NCBI RefSeq assembly: GCF_029227915.1
Contig: NC_079875.1
Location: 16,299,001 to 16,363,000 of the forward strand
DNA from: Hydractinia symbiolongicarpus
Lineage: Eukaryota > Cnidaria > Hydrozoa > Anthoathecata > Hydractiniidae
Length of the DNA stretch: 64,000 nucleotides
Direction: 5' to 3'
In this document: one piece after another, positions 22,687 through 36,600 of the stretch
Layout: every line of letters begins with the position of its first letter
Position numbering within the stretch: the stretch's first letter is position 1
Position numbers and translations under genes: made by a program
Notes under the pieces: generated by a model
Seen by the model: the letters and a program-made list of their open reading frames with translations, nothing else
The model's database searches: none
What the model was told of the DNA's origin: nothing

Positions 22687-22747
22687 CTTTACTGCCTTTT
22701 CTGCGCGCGCATGTGTATTACGTAATGTTATGATATGCGCGCGCAGT
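22687..22747. repeat. Right TIR of transposon copy 2
   Basis: Reverse complement of the left TIR with a few differences. It contains the same internal palindrome around TTACGTAA and is followed by ATT. Confidence 0.8.
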
Positions 22748-23253
22748 ATTTTTTTGAAAGACTCAAACTTAATAATTAGTAATCGGACTATTTTGCTATT
22801 ATCAAATGTCAACAATTTTTTTGAAAAAGCACTTAAAAAATGTCTTAATAAATTTCAGTTTGGATTTAGAGAAAGTCATAGCACAAAACACGCATTAATA
22901 GCTACAGATAACTGAAAAGATCAGAAACAGCGACAGTGGTGGTGAGTTATGGATGCGGGGTGTTTATAGATCTCCAAAAATCCTTTGACACAGTCAAACA
23001 CGGCATCCTACTAAAAAAACTTAACCACTATGGAGTTAGAGGTATAGTTAATAATCTTCTGCAATCCTATCTCTCAAACAGATCACAATATGTTACAGTA
23101 AATGTTGTCAAATCTGAACAGGGACCTCTCTTATTTCTTATTTATATAAATGATCTATCTACATCCATCAAACACTCTATGGTATTTCATTTTGCTGATG
23201 ATACAACATTATTAAATTGTAGCGCCCCCCTGAAAAAAGTTAATGAACAAGTG
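22748..23253 (+). pseudogene. Non-LTR reverse transcriptase fragment
   Basis: The reading starts directly at the transposon edge: IFLKDSNLIISN, LLLSNVNNFFEKAL, FQFGFRESHSTKHAL (fingers/palm), then after a stop and frame change VFIDLQKSFDTVKHGILLKKL (first catalytic Asp region), YLSNRSQYVTV, GPLLFLIYINDLS and FHFADDTTLL (catalytic motif, normally YADD). Stops and frame changes show it is dead. It ends at the small TIR element beginning at 23254. Confidence 0.85.
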
Positions 23254-23570
23254 AAGGTGCTACGAACCGGTTAAAGTGCTCACATTCTGTATATCCTGCG
23301 CACATATTAAAAATCCGGCAAACACGTTTTGTGCAATGAACATACCTGCGCAGTTTGCTCGCTGGTTCATTATTTTTTTCAGAAAAGTATAGTACAAAGA
23401 AACATTTCATCAAGACTCATTCTTGAGGAAAGCATGACTAAGGCTAGAGAAGATAAAAATTCTAGATATATCTATATGTTCGAGTCTGTAAATTACATAC
23501 ATGCCGGAAAAATAGCCATTTTTGTTTTTCACTGCCTCCAGCTCGACCAACAGCCGTTCTGTAGCACCTT
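23254..23570. mobile_element. Short TIR element (AAGGTGCTAC ends)
   Basis: The left end AAGGTGCTACGAACCGGTT and the reverse complement of the right end AAGGTGCTACAGAACGGCT match imperfectly over about 19 bp. It truncates the reverse-transcriptase fragment. No target duplication was resolved and no protein was recognised. Confidence 0.45.
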
Positions 23571-23605
23571 GCGTAAATTTTTGTAACATTTGTCAAAGTG
23601 GTTAA

Positions 23606-23990
23606 AGGGACTGTACGGTAAAAATAAAGTTGTTTGTATATTTCAAGTTATAAAAAATAACTCACGAAAATATATTTCTTTTTCCATAAAAGTTTCTCAT
23701 ATCATTCATATCTGCAAACTTTTTTCAATAACATGTTGAAGCATGGCTTCATTCTTTTTGTGTGAATGTGCGCAAAAAAGACTGGGTTAAAACATTAACA
23801 TGCGTAATTATGCATGTGACGTAAAGCAATTCAGAAAGAAAGACAGAGCAAGCGAAATATAGAGAACACCCCCCAGCAATGCAATTTAAGTTTTTTAGTA
23901 GGAAGCAAATAAGTTTTTATTGCATTTTCTTTAATAACAAGTGGAGGAGAATTGATATAAGGTATATATATTTTTCACCGTACAGTCCCT
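23606..23990. mobile_element. MITE with TTAA target duplication
   Basis: The left end AGGGACTGTACGGTAAAAAT and the reverse complement of the right end AGGGACTGTACGGTGAAAAA match almost perfectly. TTAA flanks both sides (23602-23605, 23991-23994), as for piggyBac or Kolobok elements. The 385-bp interior has no transposase; non-autonomous. Confidence 0.75.
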
Positions 23991-24437
23991 TTAAAAATTC
24001 TAAAAATTGTTTCATGTTGTAAATTTCATAAATTTCAGGTAAATTTATTTGTTCTTTCTAATTAGGGTTATCATTACATTTCCATGACTTTATAGACATT
24101 TAAAATAGTTTAACCCAACTTTTAATCCAGAGTAAGGGATGTCCAAGACTGGAATGTGTGTAGTTTGATGACAATTTTCATTGTTGTCATGGTCAAACTG
24201 TACAACCCCTCTTGCTCTGCTGAAAAGTTTTGAAAACAAATTTAATTTACCATACAAATTGTAAAGTTTGTATTTATTTAAAGCATGAAGGATGTTCAAA
24301 CAATAAAAATATATGTCTATACTTGTTTTGTTATTATTCTTAAGATTATAAGCAGTTACCTTCTGCTTTAATCAATATTCAATCATGATTTTTCTTGAAT
24401 AAAAATTATATGTTATTGTATTAATACAGATCAAAAA

Positions 24438-27400
24438 ATGAAAACTGAAAGTATTGAGTTTATTTCATCCCTGCAGAAGAACACATCACATATTAGAAAT
24501 ATATGTATCCTGGCTCATGTTGATCATGGTTAGACCACTACTATTTTTTTTATCTTGTTACATAATTTTGCTGTTTATTTATTTGTGTTTGTACAATCAC
24601 AGCATGTTTTATTCTTGCTACCAAACTTTTTAGGAAAGACAACTTTAGCAGATTGTCTGATAGCAAGCAATGGCATCATATCAAGTAGGCTTGCTGGAAA
24701 GGTAGAGTTAACATCTTTTTTAAGTTTATGTCATAAATTTTGCTGTGCTGTTTCTTTTAGTTTGGACTTTTCTTATTCTGCATGAGTTAAATTGATTTTA
24801 TTTGTTTTTGTCTTCTTAATTGTAGCTCAGATACATGGATAGTCGAGAAGACGAGCAGAAGAGAGGCATTACCATGAAATCAAGTGCAATTTCACTTTTT
24901 TATAATTTAGGCAAGTTTAACTATCATTACATCATTGCATAAGATTTATTAGTTGTACATTAGCATATAATCCTTCTTAAGATCTCTTTAAGCTTCTTTT
25001 AATATAGGGCAAGACTGTCTTTGTCAACTTAAACCAATAAACACAAATTATTTAGTTGCATGTTTTGTGCTGATTAGTGCATTCCTGTTTCTGTGTTTGT
25101 AAACCTACTTGCAAGGACCTTTGGGTTCCATTTAATCCCAGTGTGATCTTATGTTTACCCAGTAAACAATGAATGCAGTCTCCTTTACATATAGTCATTT
25201 GCTGTCAGGTTGAGTTCATGCTGAAATTTCATAAATGATACCTTAAGTTGAATAATTACAGTTGTTTCTCGTAAATTTGAAAGGTAGTAAATATATATAT
25301 TTAAAAATGTGTAATAAGTGGAAGAAAAATATCAGCCCTCATTTTTTTGTTAAAAAGGCCAACTACTATCAATCTGCTTCCTCAAGTCAGTCTGCTGTCA
25401 GAGACAGGAACATTACTTCGGTAATGTAGGCTTTTCAAGGGTCGTGTGATACCACACACAATGACAATATAATGACTGGTATGCTATTAATAGCACCTTT
25501 GAAATATAATATTTGAAATAAAGAAGCATGCCTATAATGTTTGAGTTTTTTGCCACACTATTATCAAGATCTTCCTTAAAAACAGGACAAGTAAAATTCC
25601 ATAAGATTTTTCCTGTTTTAGGAATACCCATTAATGCAAATAAGTAAGAAGTGGGAAATTTGGTTAAAGGGGAACTTCAGTCAAATTAGGTTTTCTTTTT
25701 AAAAGTAGTATCTTAAGTAGAGTAAAACGGGCTGGAAACTCGGGTAAACAATCACGAAACTGGGAAGTCAAATGAAAATGATAGGGAAACGAGGAAACGA
25801 CTGAGAAGCAGGAAAAACTTGTACTATTTAATTGTTATCATAAAGCCGTAAAACTTGAAAATAGCTACGTCGCTATATTTATTTCACATTGATGCTAATA
25901 CGTTGCATTCATTTGAAGAATTTTATTCACATTTTGATCAACAACACTTTTCCTTACTTTGTTTACATTATTATCGCGGCACGGTTACCATTTTTCGGGG
26001 CAGTTTAAAGTACAGCTGTGTCGCTGTATAGTCCACAATATATGTTTTCACTATTAGTGCTAGAGGGGAGGACAAACAAAATGAAAATGTAAGACATAAT
26101 ATAGTTTTAGTAAGTTCTAATGAACACCTTTTTAATTTTTATCGTTTGAACTTGTGGTCCTGAATTTTCACAAAACGTCTTAGGTTTTCATGTAAGTACG
26201 GGGCCAGCGAGGGACCAGGAACGATTGAGAGCGAAGCACTGACTCTAAGTGTTGCAACGACAACAACAACTGTTCGAATGTGACCGCCATGATTGATTTA
26301 TTTCATGCACCATGCTTTCTGGTCGTTTCTTTTTAATTCTTGATTCTCATGTTTTCCAGTTTCATAACGTTTTCCCCCGTTTCCCTGTAGTTTCCCTGTC
26401 GTTTGTGATAGTTTCCCTCGTTTCTGATGTTTCACATTATAGTACTTACGTAATAAATATTGATACACTTTTGAATTGATAAAATCTTTATTTATGCCTT
26501 TACGGTCTTTAAAAACATCTTCAATATTTAATGCTGAAGAATTTTTCAAGGTTGGGTAAATTGAAAAAGATTAATATACTAGCCAACTATCAAATGTCTC
26601 ATTGCGCAAAAAGTTTGAAGGATCAACAACTCCTTTTAAATATTTTGTTTATTTCTCTAACATTATATTCATTCATTGATTAAATTTCCTGCAGTTCTGG
26701 CAAAGCTTTTGTCATAGAAAAACATTTCAACAATTTCAGATTATAGTTTGTTCTTTTCCATTAAAAGTACTTTATTTAGCTTTTTGATTCTTTAATTTTT
26801 TTTTTTAACATAAAAGTTCACAACTCTGTAGTTCTGTTCCCTGCTGAGGATTTTTATAATTATTATAAACAAATCGGACATTTAATTAATCCACCGCAGT
26901 AAAGTGATTTCAAAATATGTAAATAAAAGATAGAATGATCATGCCGAAATCGTGAGATGACACTAACAGGGGTAGAAATATATAGTTATAACCTTTATAT
27001 TTCGGTTCAATCATTATTAATCTTATTAAGCAAAAAGGCATAAAACTTTATTTATAGCTGTGTTGTGCGCATGCACAAGTAAAAAGGCTGAAATCTAGAA
27101 AATAAGAACTTTTTTTAACTGGAGTTCCCTTGTGTTCCACTGGGATAATCTACAACAAAACATCCTTGTTCACCAGATATCTAATCCGTTGTAATAATAT
27201 GTCCTTGTAGTATTATGTAATATGTGTCTGTGTGTCTGTAATAGGCAAAGTGGATGTGTTCTTTTTCCTTTATTCTCTTTGAAAAAATATGTCTGATTTG
27301 ATAACTGCCTGGACGTTACAACACAACGTTAATGCATGTCGACTGATGTCAATTCACTAAGTGGGAATAACGGTTTGCAGTGCACTTTTAAGTTTAGGGC

Positions 27401-30400
27401 TAAATATTTAAAATGAGTGGAAATAAATGGCAGGTGAACAACTGGGACTAAAAGGGACCAATTTTCTAAAGCTGGTTCAACCCCCAATATCTCTTTACCA
27501 GTTTGTCAAAAGCACACAATCTTATACATCTTGTGATCAACGTTTCATGCTTTACACAATAGATGTCATGGGTAAACGAGAATTCAAAAACATGTTTGGG
27601 ATATTTGAAATTTTCAAAGACCTGCCTAAGTTCATTTTTTTCACAGACCTTTCTGGCTACTAATACAATAATACCTTAAGCAGAAATTTAATTTCATTTA
27701 TTAATGCACATAACCTGCCAAATGCAAAAAGTTGTTCTGAAAATTAATATTTTTCTGTATTAGAAAATGGTCCTTGTATAATAAAATCATGGAATGTTGA
27801 TTTTTGTAAATTATTAAGATTTATGTGTTATCTTTGCTAGATCTTAAGAACTACTTGATCAACTTGATAGATTCACCAGGACATATCGACTTTTCTAGTG
27901 AGGTTTGTTTTTTGTATTGACTTCCTTAACTTTGTTCTATTTCAGTCAACAAAATTTTGTTGTAGGGGAACAGAGGTTTGTTCACCCTAATTTTACCTAA
28001 GGGGATAGTAAATGGTCTTTCGTTGCCCTATTTTGTTGTTAGGGTAAAGGTTACTAAACAAGTCGTGGCCACAGGATGCATGCATGGAATCTTTGATCAA
28101 ATGGCAAATGTGATATGTTTTTCACAATTTTGTTAATGTATGAAATATTCTGACAAATTGCTACTTTTATGTTAATTCCTGTGGATTGTTCGGCAGACTA
28201 ATGACTAGTTTATTATATTTTCAGGTATCCACAGCTGTAAGGTTGTGTGATGGTGCACTTGTTGTTGTTGACGTAGTGGAAGGTGTCTGTCCTCAGGTAT
28301 ATATAAACAAATTCATGTCGGTTTATGCATTCTGTATGTAAAACAGTAACGTTATTTTCTGAACAAGCAGAAACAACTATTAGTAAAATCCAAATAAAAG
28401 AGTGGAAACAACATTGAGTTTATGCTGGTGTGAATTTCATGCCAATATATAATGCATAAACCACCCCTTAACTACTACCGTAGTATGCCCTTATCAAAGA
28501 GCTGTTAAATAAGCAGCACTCGTTTATGGCGTGATAAATTTTATTTTTGGCTTTGAAAGAAAAAGGGAAAGTAACAGAAAAATAGCAAAACTGAGTAAAT
28601 GTAACTACAAATATTTGTGATCCTTGATGATTGGTCAATTTGTAAAAAAAATAAGATTGCTGCAAATGTGCTATGAGTGTAAAATATTTTATTCTTATTA
28701 TAATACCCGTAAACGTCTGTCTGTATGCTACGGGTAGCTTAGCTTCACAAGTAGCAAGACGCACGTGATGCGGTATAAAAAGGACAGGCAACCTGTGGAT
28801 TTTCCACGGGCTAATGACTAGTTCTTATAAATTTAACATTGCTATGTCAACATTCTTGGTGTCCTATTAACTCCTTTTTTATTTAGACTAATGCAGTTTT
28901 AAGACAAGCCTGGCTAGAAGGTATAAAACCTTGCTTAGTCTTGAACAAAGTGGATCGTTTAATCACAGAATTAAGAATGTCTCCCATCGAAGCATATTAT
29001 CATTTGCAGAAGATCATGGAGCAGGTGACATGTTTCTGTGCTTTTTCAGGGACCCAGGTTTGGGAAACTTACTCAATTTGATCCCATGTTGTCCCTAGTT
29101 AACCATGCGGTAAAAAATGACTGAGGTCACCACTCTGTTAAGTTACTTGGCCTCAAAGTTTTAATGGAAAGGGATAAACTTTTATGTAAACTTGATTTTG
29201 TAGTTACAGAGTTAGAAACAGTATTTCAAAAAATACAGTTTCGCTATACCATAAATATGATGGATTGTAAATACACTTCTAAACTTCTTTAGGTGAATGC
29301 AGTGACTGGTAATCTGTTCAGTGCTCAAGTAATGGAGCAATCTACTAAAGATGAAAATAAAGAGAATATTACCTTAAATGAAGGGGAATCTCAAGTATTA
29401 ATTTTATTTTATTGAAGCTTTATTTTGGTCAAAAGAGGATTTTATTTACCCGTTTTTAGAAAAACTGCTGTCTAAGTAAAAATGATGATATCAACAAATT
29501 TTTTCACACCATATTCTCATATTGAATATGGGTGTGTGCTTTAGCACCACTATACATTATGCTTGCTCTTGTCCATTTGTCAAAATCTTTGATAATTTCT
29601 GTAACTGTTATTCAAAAAGTTTTCTCTCACATTTGATGTACATTCTTCTGTACAAACTGTGTAAACCTTTTTCACATACTAATATGTTGAACATTATTCG
29701 CAGGTGTTTGACTGGAGTTCTGGACTAGATGAAGCAGATGATGAAAACATTTATTTCTCTCCTGCACAAGGAAATGTCGTATTTGCTAGCGCTATTGATG
29801 GCTGGGCTTTTGGGTATGTTTAAAAGTAATTGAAATTGCAATAAGTCCCCCTATATTGACACTAAAATAATATAATATAAGAATATTTTGTGCACATATT
29901 GATTTGTCAACTGTTATGATTTATGATTGGGAAAAAACTAAAAAACTCAATTGATTAGGATTTTAATGAGTGATTTCTGTTTTCCTTATTTCCAAGTCTT
30001 ACTGTTGCTGTCCTGTTTTAGAATTGACACATTCGCAAAACTGTATTCTGAAAAGCTAGGCATTTCTTCAAACATTCTACTGAAAACGCTTTGGGGCGAT
30101 TACTTTCTAAACTTGAAAGCAAAGAAGATATTTAAAGGCGCACATGTGAAGGGAAAGAAACCACTGTTTGTTCAGTTTATTTTGCAGAACATATGGGATG
30201 TCTACGAAGCTGTGTTGTTAAACAGGTTGGTGTGAATTGGTATATTCCCCCTTAAGGTTTTTGCCTTTCTTTAGATAGTCTGGTTTTTTTGGATTTTTTT
30301 GAATTAATTCCTTAAAAAAGGGGAAATTATGCTTTGAGACATTTTCTTTAGAGGAGTAAAACCTCTAGTTTGTTTCAAAATACATAACAGGTTAAGTTAT

Positions 30401-33400
30401 ATTTATTGCGGTGGCAGCCACCTCTTTGTAAATTACCTTGATTGGGCTGACAATGGGCATGCGCTTTAGCAAGATATAGAGAGCATGTGTGATCTCACAA
30501 GTCATGGTGCTAACTGCTACTGCATATGATCAGAATATTTACATATCTTGGAAACTTTTTCCTATTTTGACATCATTGTAGGAAACTTTAGCAATTGGAA
30601 ATTAGAATATTCACAGCAGGGTTTTTTATAGCTGCGGAAGAACTTGGAAAAATTAGGGGATTCTGTAAAATTTTAACTGCATTTGCGGATTTTAGTTATT
30701 TAATTATATGATAAGTTCAAAGGGGCTAATGCATATTAAACACACTAACACACTTGTTGTGTTTCAATTCTAATTTCAAGGGAAACAACGCAGCGCTGAG
30801 ATGTGGTGCAAAAAAGGTTATGGAGACAGCACTTTAGCAAATATTAAGAAAAATGGGCAGAGAATAACGCTGATCCTTACATAAACAGCCTTAAATAATG
30901 CTGGATAAAACTTGCCTTACAGCTGTAGTTTAGAAAAAATATTATGGACGATGTCTCTCTTAATACTTGGTATTGTTTATTTATACTTGTACATCAATCT
31001 TTTTTTAGGGATAAGGAGAAAATTGATAAAATTGTTGCTAGTTTAAAATTAAAAATTTCAGCACGTGATTCAAAGTATACAGATTATCGAATACACTTGC
31101 ACGCCATCTTGCGACAGTGGTTGCCTTTATCAGATGCTTTGTTGGGTATGGTTTGCAAAGTACTGCCCAGTCCCCTTGATATAAAGGAAGAAAGGGTGAA
31201 AAACTTGATGTGTAGTGGATTTAAAAAGTTTGAATCTTTCAGCTTCGAAACACAACAACTAAAATCAGGTATATATACATCTGTTTTTGTCCATTAGCAT
31301 TTTTAAAGACATTATCTTTTTCTTTTGACATCACTTCATGGTTGCCAGCCACCAATAGATCCGAAACAAAAGGTTTTCTCAAATATCCTGAGGTGCTCTA
31401 AAATTTGGTCCTGACATGTAAAAGGATTCTGAAATATCTAAAGAACGATAAATTTGAACAAAATGTATTACTGAAATTAGTTGAATATCCTGAATTCTAA
31501 AGTGTTTTAAATTTCATGTTTGTACCAAAATCAGGACAGATCATGGAATTTGTCTATTACTTTTGCTGGCAACACTGTAAAGGCTGATTATACTGGATAT
31601 ATACAGAATATTTTCCAATTGCATTCTTACTTAGGATAATACTATTCATAACTTCAGGGTGTTATTTCTGCAAGTTGCTTTCGCTTATATGGTTGCTACG
31701 CCTCCTCAAAACTCCCCTATTCCTTTAATTTAGAAAAGTCTCCTTACACCTCATAGATTTAAATTTCCCCTTAAATCTTATCGATTTTATTTTTTTTTTC
31801 AAAATGCATAGAATTGTCACATGGGTACAGAAATAATTTGTTCTTCCCTCAAATATTTTCAATTTTTTTAAGGAAATTTTAAGGAAATCTCGCCTTGGCT
31901 TGTTTTGTGTTATCCAGCCATCAAACATATCAACACTCAGGAAAATTGCATTTAATTTTATTTTATATTTTTTATGATACATTTTAATATTATATATAGT
32001 TTATTATTTTATTTATTTGTTTTCAATTTCTTTTTCTCTGTAAATATTTTTAACGATTTTATAATGATGGCAAATATAACTTACTTACTTAAATGTTGTC
32101 ATCTACTCAAAAAAGCTTACAATTTCTCATTTATTTATTGTTAATACTTTATTTTGGATCACAAAATTAAGAAAGGCAATTTCCACCTTTTTAATACTTT
32201 TATTTATCGATAATAGCCTCTTCTGTTGTTATTGTTACTGTTTCTACATTTAGAGGAATCTGTGAAAGCACAACAAGTGCTCAACAAGACAACCACCTAA
32301 GATATCAATCCTATTCTCATGCCAGGAGCTAACCGCACGTTTATAGTCCCTGGCATTACTCCACCGGAGATTAAACCCAAGACCTCCTGTGAACGCTCTG
32401 CCCCTGGGCAACCACTCTTAATGCAATTCATCACCAGTCTCCTTCTTCTTTTTCAGATTTTTTGAAATGTTCTTCAGCTGACGAAGCACCTGTCATTGTA
32501 TTTGTTTCAAAAATGTTATCAGTTCCAACCAGTGTATTGCCACACAATAGAGCAAGGTAAATTACTAACTTAGTGAATTGTTATGATACACAAACTTTGT
32601 TTTAAGCATCAGTGGAGTGCTTCTTTTTCTTTAAAAGACCTTTATAATGCCGATTTTAAAAGTTGATTATTATCAGACAGCATGATAGGAAAACCTATGG
32701 ACAAAGGATCTTCACCACGATCATACAATTTAACGATAATCATAATAAATTCATTGAGAAACAATAAAATAAAGAATTTCAAACTAACAATGGGGGTGTG
32801 TTTATTATGGGCCTAGATTGGTTTTTTAGATTTTTGTTGCGCTGTGTAACAAAAAATTTGTAGTAGAGTCTAGGACTAAGAATGCGCGGAAAAGCGTTGG
32901 AAACTTAAATTACCTTTTACAAACTTGTTCTCAGGGGTCTTAAAGATTTTTTTTAGATGCTCTATGAAGCCTGTACAATTATTCGTTGTTTCGAATGCCT
33001 TTTCACCATTTTTTTTATTTACTGATAGACCTCTAACGAAAGAAGAATTAACAGCTCGTCATGAAGCTGTGAAGCAAAGAATCGCGGAGCGTGAGACACA
33101 TAATGAAAACTCCACCGGAGATGATGTAGAGCAACTGACAAATACAAATGCAGCTGACACTAGTGAGGAAGCAACCCCTACGGAGGAAGCTACCAAGGAT
33201 GGTGAAACCTTTATAGCGTTTGCACGAATATTTAGTGGCACGTTGAAAAAGGGAAGCTCGCTTTATGTGTTAGGTCCAAAATATGATCCCTCGATTGAAC
33301 TCGAAGAAGTGTCATCGATGACTAATGGAGAGAAGTATGCAGTTACTTGTGATTTGGTTTATAATTTGGCTGCTCGAATTCCCCAAATACTATTTCCTCA

Positions 33401-33551
33401 TTGTAAAGTTTGTATGCCACTCTTTCTGTTTTTGACTATTTTTCCTCCATAAAAATGGAAAAAAAATGATTTTTTTATCATGCGTAAAATTTCTTTTTAT
33501 AGCTCCGATTTTAAAGTGTAAATTAGCAGTTTCTAAACCTAATTCTGATGC

Positions 33552-33622
<71 letters not shown>

Positions 33623-36600
33623 AAAATTGTAGCTGAGCTGCGCAATAGCGAGAAGCACGAAATGCGGTATAAAAAAGACGGGCGAACCCGTGGATTTTCC
33701 ACGGGCTAACGACTAGTTTCTTATAATTGAGCGAAAACTTTTGGCAATGAATTTTAAAATCACCAAAAATTGCTAGCCTTCGGATAAATAATCATAATTT
33801 TCCACCGTGTTCAAGGTGTAGAATCGTCCTTTGCTCTTTCTAACAACATAGTATCGACATATGAGGCATAAAATAACATTGAGAATGCCCTAAAAATGTA
33901 TTGAATTTGCCAGGTCTAACATATCACAAAAAAATTATCACACTCCACTGCTAGTAAAGATCATTTTCTGTTCTTTTTGTCAGTGCAAATGATTTGGGCA
34001 ACCAGCTTCTTGATAAACACATGTCAAGGTGTACGATAGAAGATCTTTATTTAATGATGGGTCGAGAATTTGAGTTGTTTGATGAAGTTCCAGCTGGAAA
34101 TATATTAGGTAAAGTGCTTGTGATGTGAACTTCATAGTGAATATCTATTTCACATTTCAACAGCGAGTTTATGAAAACTTCTGATCTATATGTATTACTC
34201 CTTTTCACGTTTTAGTACAACATTAAATCAATACTTTATTTTCTATGTCTTATTTTCATTCATGAATTCTGCATTTTGTACAATAGGATTCCTGAAGTTC
34301 CTGATTTACTGATGATTTTTTCAGTTCAAATCTGAAATTAAACCACTTTTTTATCATCCTTTTTTTGTAGTCAGTAACAAAATATTTTTTATAAAAAAAG
34401 AATAATTCTGAATTTTCAAGTTTTTTTGTAGGACCTTACGTTGTGTCGTAGTGACTCGACAATTTTAAATATTTCCCATCAATTCCCATGTTTGGGAATG
34501 TAAAACCTTAGGACCTTAAACGTAACACCTTAAACGTGTAGCGAAAACCTTGAAAATGGCAGACACTTTATTTCCTCGAAGTAAAATAAAATGTTTTATC
34601 GGAATACAAAAATAATAGCACAACCTTTATTGTTTTAGGTATAAACGGTTTAGGCGATCATGTTTTAAAATCTGCAACAGTCAGCACTTCTTTAGCTTGT
34701 CCACCATTTACGCCGATGCATTTAGAAGCTATGCCAATAGTCCGCGTGGCTGTGGAACCGAAGCAACCAAGTCAGCTACCATTTCTTATAAGTGGTATGA
34801 AACTGTTGAACCAAGCGGACCCGTGTGTGCAAGTGTTATTGCAAGAATCAGGTATAAATGCATTGTTTTTGTTTGTTTGTTTGTTTGTTTGTTTTTTTCG
34901 TTCGTTCAGTTGGCCATATAACTAGCAAATTTTCCTTATTTGATGCAAGAAACTTTGCACCAAGGACTGATTGGGCAATAGCCCTTTTCGACAGCCTCAA
35001 ATTGATGGAAAATTTGATCCCACGAATAATTAGAGCTTTTGGTTATTGACTTACCAACTAAATACCAAGAAACAAGTAGATAATGCCAGCAAAAAGGTGG
35101 AAGCCAATACAAGTCCTGGGACATCTTATGTGTTATACCTAGAAACTGTTTTTCAGTTTGCCAAAAAAAATGTACGAAAATTAATATAAACCCTACTTTA
35201 AAATGTTCATACTGAACTAAATTATTCGTCGAGCCAAGCTAAGTGTCAACCCATATGCGGGCTTATTTTTGCGTCACCTCGAAATCTCAACAAATTTGGG
35301 CCATTCAGATATTTCAATTAAAATTTGCATTTGTTTTTTTATATTTTTTTATTACGTTTAGGCGAATACATAATAGTGGCTGCAGGCGAGGTACATTTGC
35401 AAAGATGTTTGGACGATTTACGCCAACGATACGCAAAAATACAAATACGCGTATCAGATCCTATCGTGCCGTTCCGTGAAACAATCGTTGCGCCCCCTAA
35501 AGTCGATATGGTGAATGAAGAAATAACCGAAGAGAATAAAGTCACTGCGCATTACACACAAAGGCTGCCAGCATTTATGTTAAAAGAGATAAATGTTTTT
35601 AGTGATACTATTCACAAAGGAGGAGAACTTGCCACCGTTTCACAAGACGATGGAGAACAGGCAAACGCAGATGGCGGTACGGAGAGGTTGACAAAAACAC
35701 AGCTCTCTGAACTTCGTAAAAGCAACAAGATAAAAGAGAAATTAGGACTAATCGAAGCGCTGACATCCAACAAACAGTATTGTATTTGTTTACACGCGAA
35801 ACCAATTCCTCGAGATGTGATTGGTTGTTTAGAATCGAACGCGCATTTGTTGAAAATTCTTCAAAAAATTGCCAACGAAAACTCAGCGGACGAGAAACAG
35901 AAACTGTTAAATAATTTAACGTCGACTACCAGAAATGAGATACAAAAATTTTACGACAACTTAAAGACGTTGTTCGCTGCGTCTGGAAAGCTATGGAAGG
36001 GGGCTGCGGATAAGATTTGGTCAATGGGTCCGAAGGGAACGAATAATAACTTGTTATTGAACAACATAAAAGATTACAATCGAACTAATATATGGCAGGG
36101 AATAATAAACTCATCTAATGCTGATAACACATTAAGAGAATTTGATAATAGCATTGTTAGTGGTTTTCAAGTGGCTGTCCAGGCGGGCCCGATGTGTGAG
36201 GAACCTATGATGGGAGTAGCCTTTTTTGTGGAAGAGTGGAACATTTTAGGTAAAAACTTTACCTTTTTTCTTACTAAGCTAGCCTTTAGTGTAAAAACGG
36301 CTCAAGTCTTGTAAAATTTAAGTATTGCTCTTTGCGACCTTTTTTAGAAACTTTGAGACTGCAAGTAAAAGTTTTAAGGATGAAACAAAAATTTGAGTTG
36401 CTTGAAAAAACATGTGTTTTGAAATTAAGAGAAATGTTAAGTCCTTTAAAAACTTAATCTACACGCACTAATTTAACGTTATTTTTATCGTTTAGAAAAA
36501 GTTAGTTCCGATGAAACGTATGCTCCACTTTCTGGTCAGTACATCTCAGCGGTAAGAGAAGGGTGTCGATGTGCTGTAATGGCACAGCCCATGCGTCTTA

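Larger units (their letters stand above)
15670..22747. mobile_element. ISL2EU-like THAP/YqaJ DNA transposon, copy 2 (near complete, invaded)
   Basis: The 61-bp terminal inverted repeats are at 15670-15730 and 22687-22747. Both start ACTGCGCGCGC at the outer edge and are flanked by ATT on each side (a possible 3-bp target duplication, though AT-rich chance is possible). Two convergent genes lie inside: THAP-DDE transposase (+) and YqaJ-type exonuclease (-). This pair is what I recall for the eukaryotic ISL2EU group. Two later insertions interrupt it: a 1,587-bp TIR element at 15750-17336 and a truncated non-LTR retrotransposon ending at about 20153. Removing both leaves about 4.8 kb. Confidence 0.75.

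Noticed and set aside
33335-33452. In-frame extension of EFL1 exon 12 past the chosen donor
   Set aside because: It ends in a stop and cannot join exon 13 in frame, whereas the GT at 33335 does; treated as intron.
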